From the NCBI GenBank assembly GCA_025667525.1, contig CM046875.1:117790340-117854339 (forward strand): a stretch of 64,000 nt of DNA. The letters are read 5' to 3'. The stretch comes from Glebionis coronaria. Taxonomy: Eukaryota; Streptophyta; Magnoliopsida; Asterales; Asteraceae. The notes beneath the pieces were generated by a model. The model searched no databases. It was given only the letters and a program-made list of their open reading frames with translations, and was not told the DNA's origin. The translations under genes and the position numbers were made by a program. Below, one piece after another: positions 63,253-64,000 of this stretch. The stretch's first letter is position 1. Every line of letters begins with the position of its first letter.

Positions 63253-64000
63253 CTATACTAAAATGACATCACCCTTAGACCTATAAGTGAACAGGGTTTG
63301 ATCAACGGTACCTCTGACAAATTTATTTTCAAGTAAGAATTTTGATAGAGTTTCATACCAGGCTCTAGGCGCTTGTTTCAGCCCATAGAGTACTTTGTGA
63401 AGTCTGCAGACGTGATCAGGATACTCACTGCTTTCGAACCCAGGGGGTTGATAGACATATACTTCCTCTATAAGCTTACCATTTAGAAAAGCACTCTTTA
63501 CATCCATCTGGTATACAGTGAACCCCATATAAGCTGAAAAGGCTAGGAAGATTCTGATAGCTTCCAATCTGGGTACTGGTGTAAACGTTTCATAATAGTC
63601 AATACCCTCAGATTGATTGTACCCCAGCACCACAAGCCTAGCCTTGTTTTTAACAATCATGCCAGCTTCATCCCTCTTGTTTCTATAGACCCACTTAGTT
63701 CCAACTACTTGTTTTCCAGTTGGAGCTTTTACCAAAGTCCACACCTTGTTCCTCTTGATCTGATTCAATTCATCTTGTATGGCAACAACCCAGCCTTCAT
63801 CTAGAAGCGCAGCAGCCACATTCTTAGGTTCATCTTCAGAGAGGAAATCAGCAAAAAGGCATTCATTCGCTGAGGCGGTTTCTAGAGATCTCAACTTACC
63901 TTTGGTGGTGACTCCCTCAGAGGGTTCACCAAGAATATTCACCAGAAGAATATCTTGGTTCCTACTCCATTTGGATTGAGTAGCAGGAGTCTCTGTGGGT
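63253..64000 (-). pseudogene. pol: Element D pol: N-terminal RT, continues beyond the window
   Basis: Open from the window edge to the TAG at 63,253. Residues: [94 protein letters not shown]. This is Sirevirus-style RT. The apparent GTG start at 63,942 is an artefact; codons upstream are open to 64,000. Confidence 0.87.

Larger units (their letters stand above)
52993..64000 (-). mobile_element. Element D: Ty1/copia (Sirevirus-like) retrotransposon, interrupted by element E; 5' end outside window
   Basis: The 3' LTR is at 52,993-53,728, preceded (minus strand) by a polypurine tract. To the right follow an extra gene in pieces (53,933-61,960), a spacer, RNase H and RT (62,296-64,000), still open at the window edge. 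Element E splits the extra gene. Pol has two TAG codons in the visible part. The candidate target flank on the left is ACACC (52,988-52,992). Confidence 0.88.

Overview
This window is nuclear DNA from a flowering plant, most likely a member of the Asteraceae. It is AT-rich and has very few host genes. The retroelement proteins (RT, integrase, a large coiled-coil Gag extension, and an unusual extra protein downstream of pol) resemble the Sirevirus-type Ty1/copia families common in that plant family. The assignment rests on recognised protein style only; I ran no search.

Layout. (1) About 1-25,320: two Ty1/copia elements on the minus strand, one inside the other. Element A (5' LTR 10,830-11,294, 3' end outside the window) sits inside the extra 3' ORF of element B (5' LTR 25,000-25,319). 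(2) 25,320-40,650: the only host-gene-like region. It has one intact DEDDy 3'-5' exonuclease gene (29,392-30,024), a broken paralogue facing it (33,556-34,172), a cluster of unidentified gene fragments, and small DNA transposons: a 248-bp SINE with target duplication, a 1.5-kb PIF/Harbinger-like element, a Harbinger MITE and two Helitron-type 3' ends. (3) 40,651-50,519: a complete-ended Ty3/gypsy element C with 2.57-kb LTRs that are nearly identical although its pol is wrecked. (4) 50,520-52,992: MITE fragments and a dead Harbinger Myb-like gene. (5) 52,993-64,000: copia element D (3' LTR 52,993-53,728, 5' end beyond the window), interrupted by the non-coding LTR element E (57,297-61,354, TSD TCCCT).

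The most interesting signal is the extra sense-strand gene downstream of pol in all three copia elements A, B and D. It has an N-terminal globular domain, then charged or low-complexity sequence, then coiled coils. In A and D it is preceded by the same promoter-like block. In D it contains a convincing 853-bp intron (in-frame across the splice sites, with a TACTAAC branch point) filled with five ~105-bp tandem repeats. In B a splice donor lies just after the primer-binding site and an acceptor lies directly before the extra ORF, the layout retroviruses use for a subgenomic env mRNA. The introns inferred in B's gag leader and before its extra ORF both carry GTTCCG-type tandem repeats. In A the Gag stop codon is embedded in a branch-point sequence in front of a textbook 3' splice site at the Gag-protease junction. 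Together these suggest splicing-controlled expression with tandem repeats kept inside introns. No element looks fully functional: A, B and D pol genes each carry nonsense or frameshift lesions, listed per entry.
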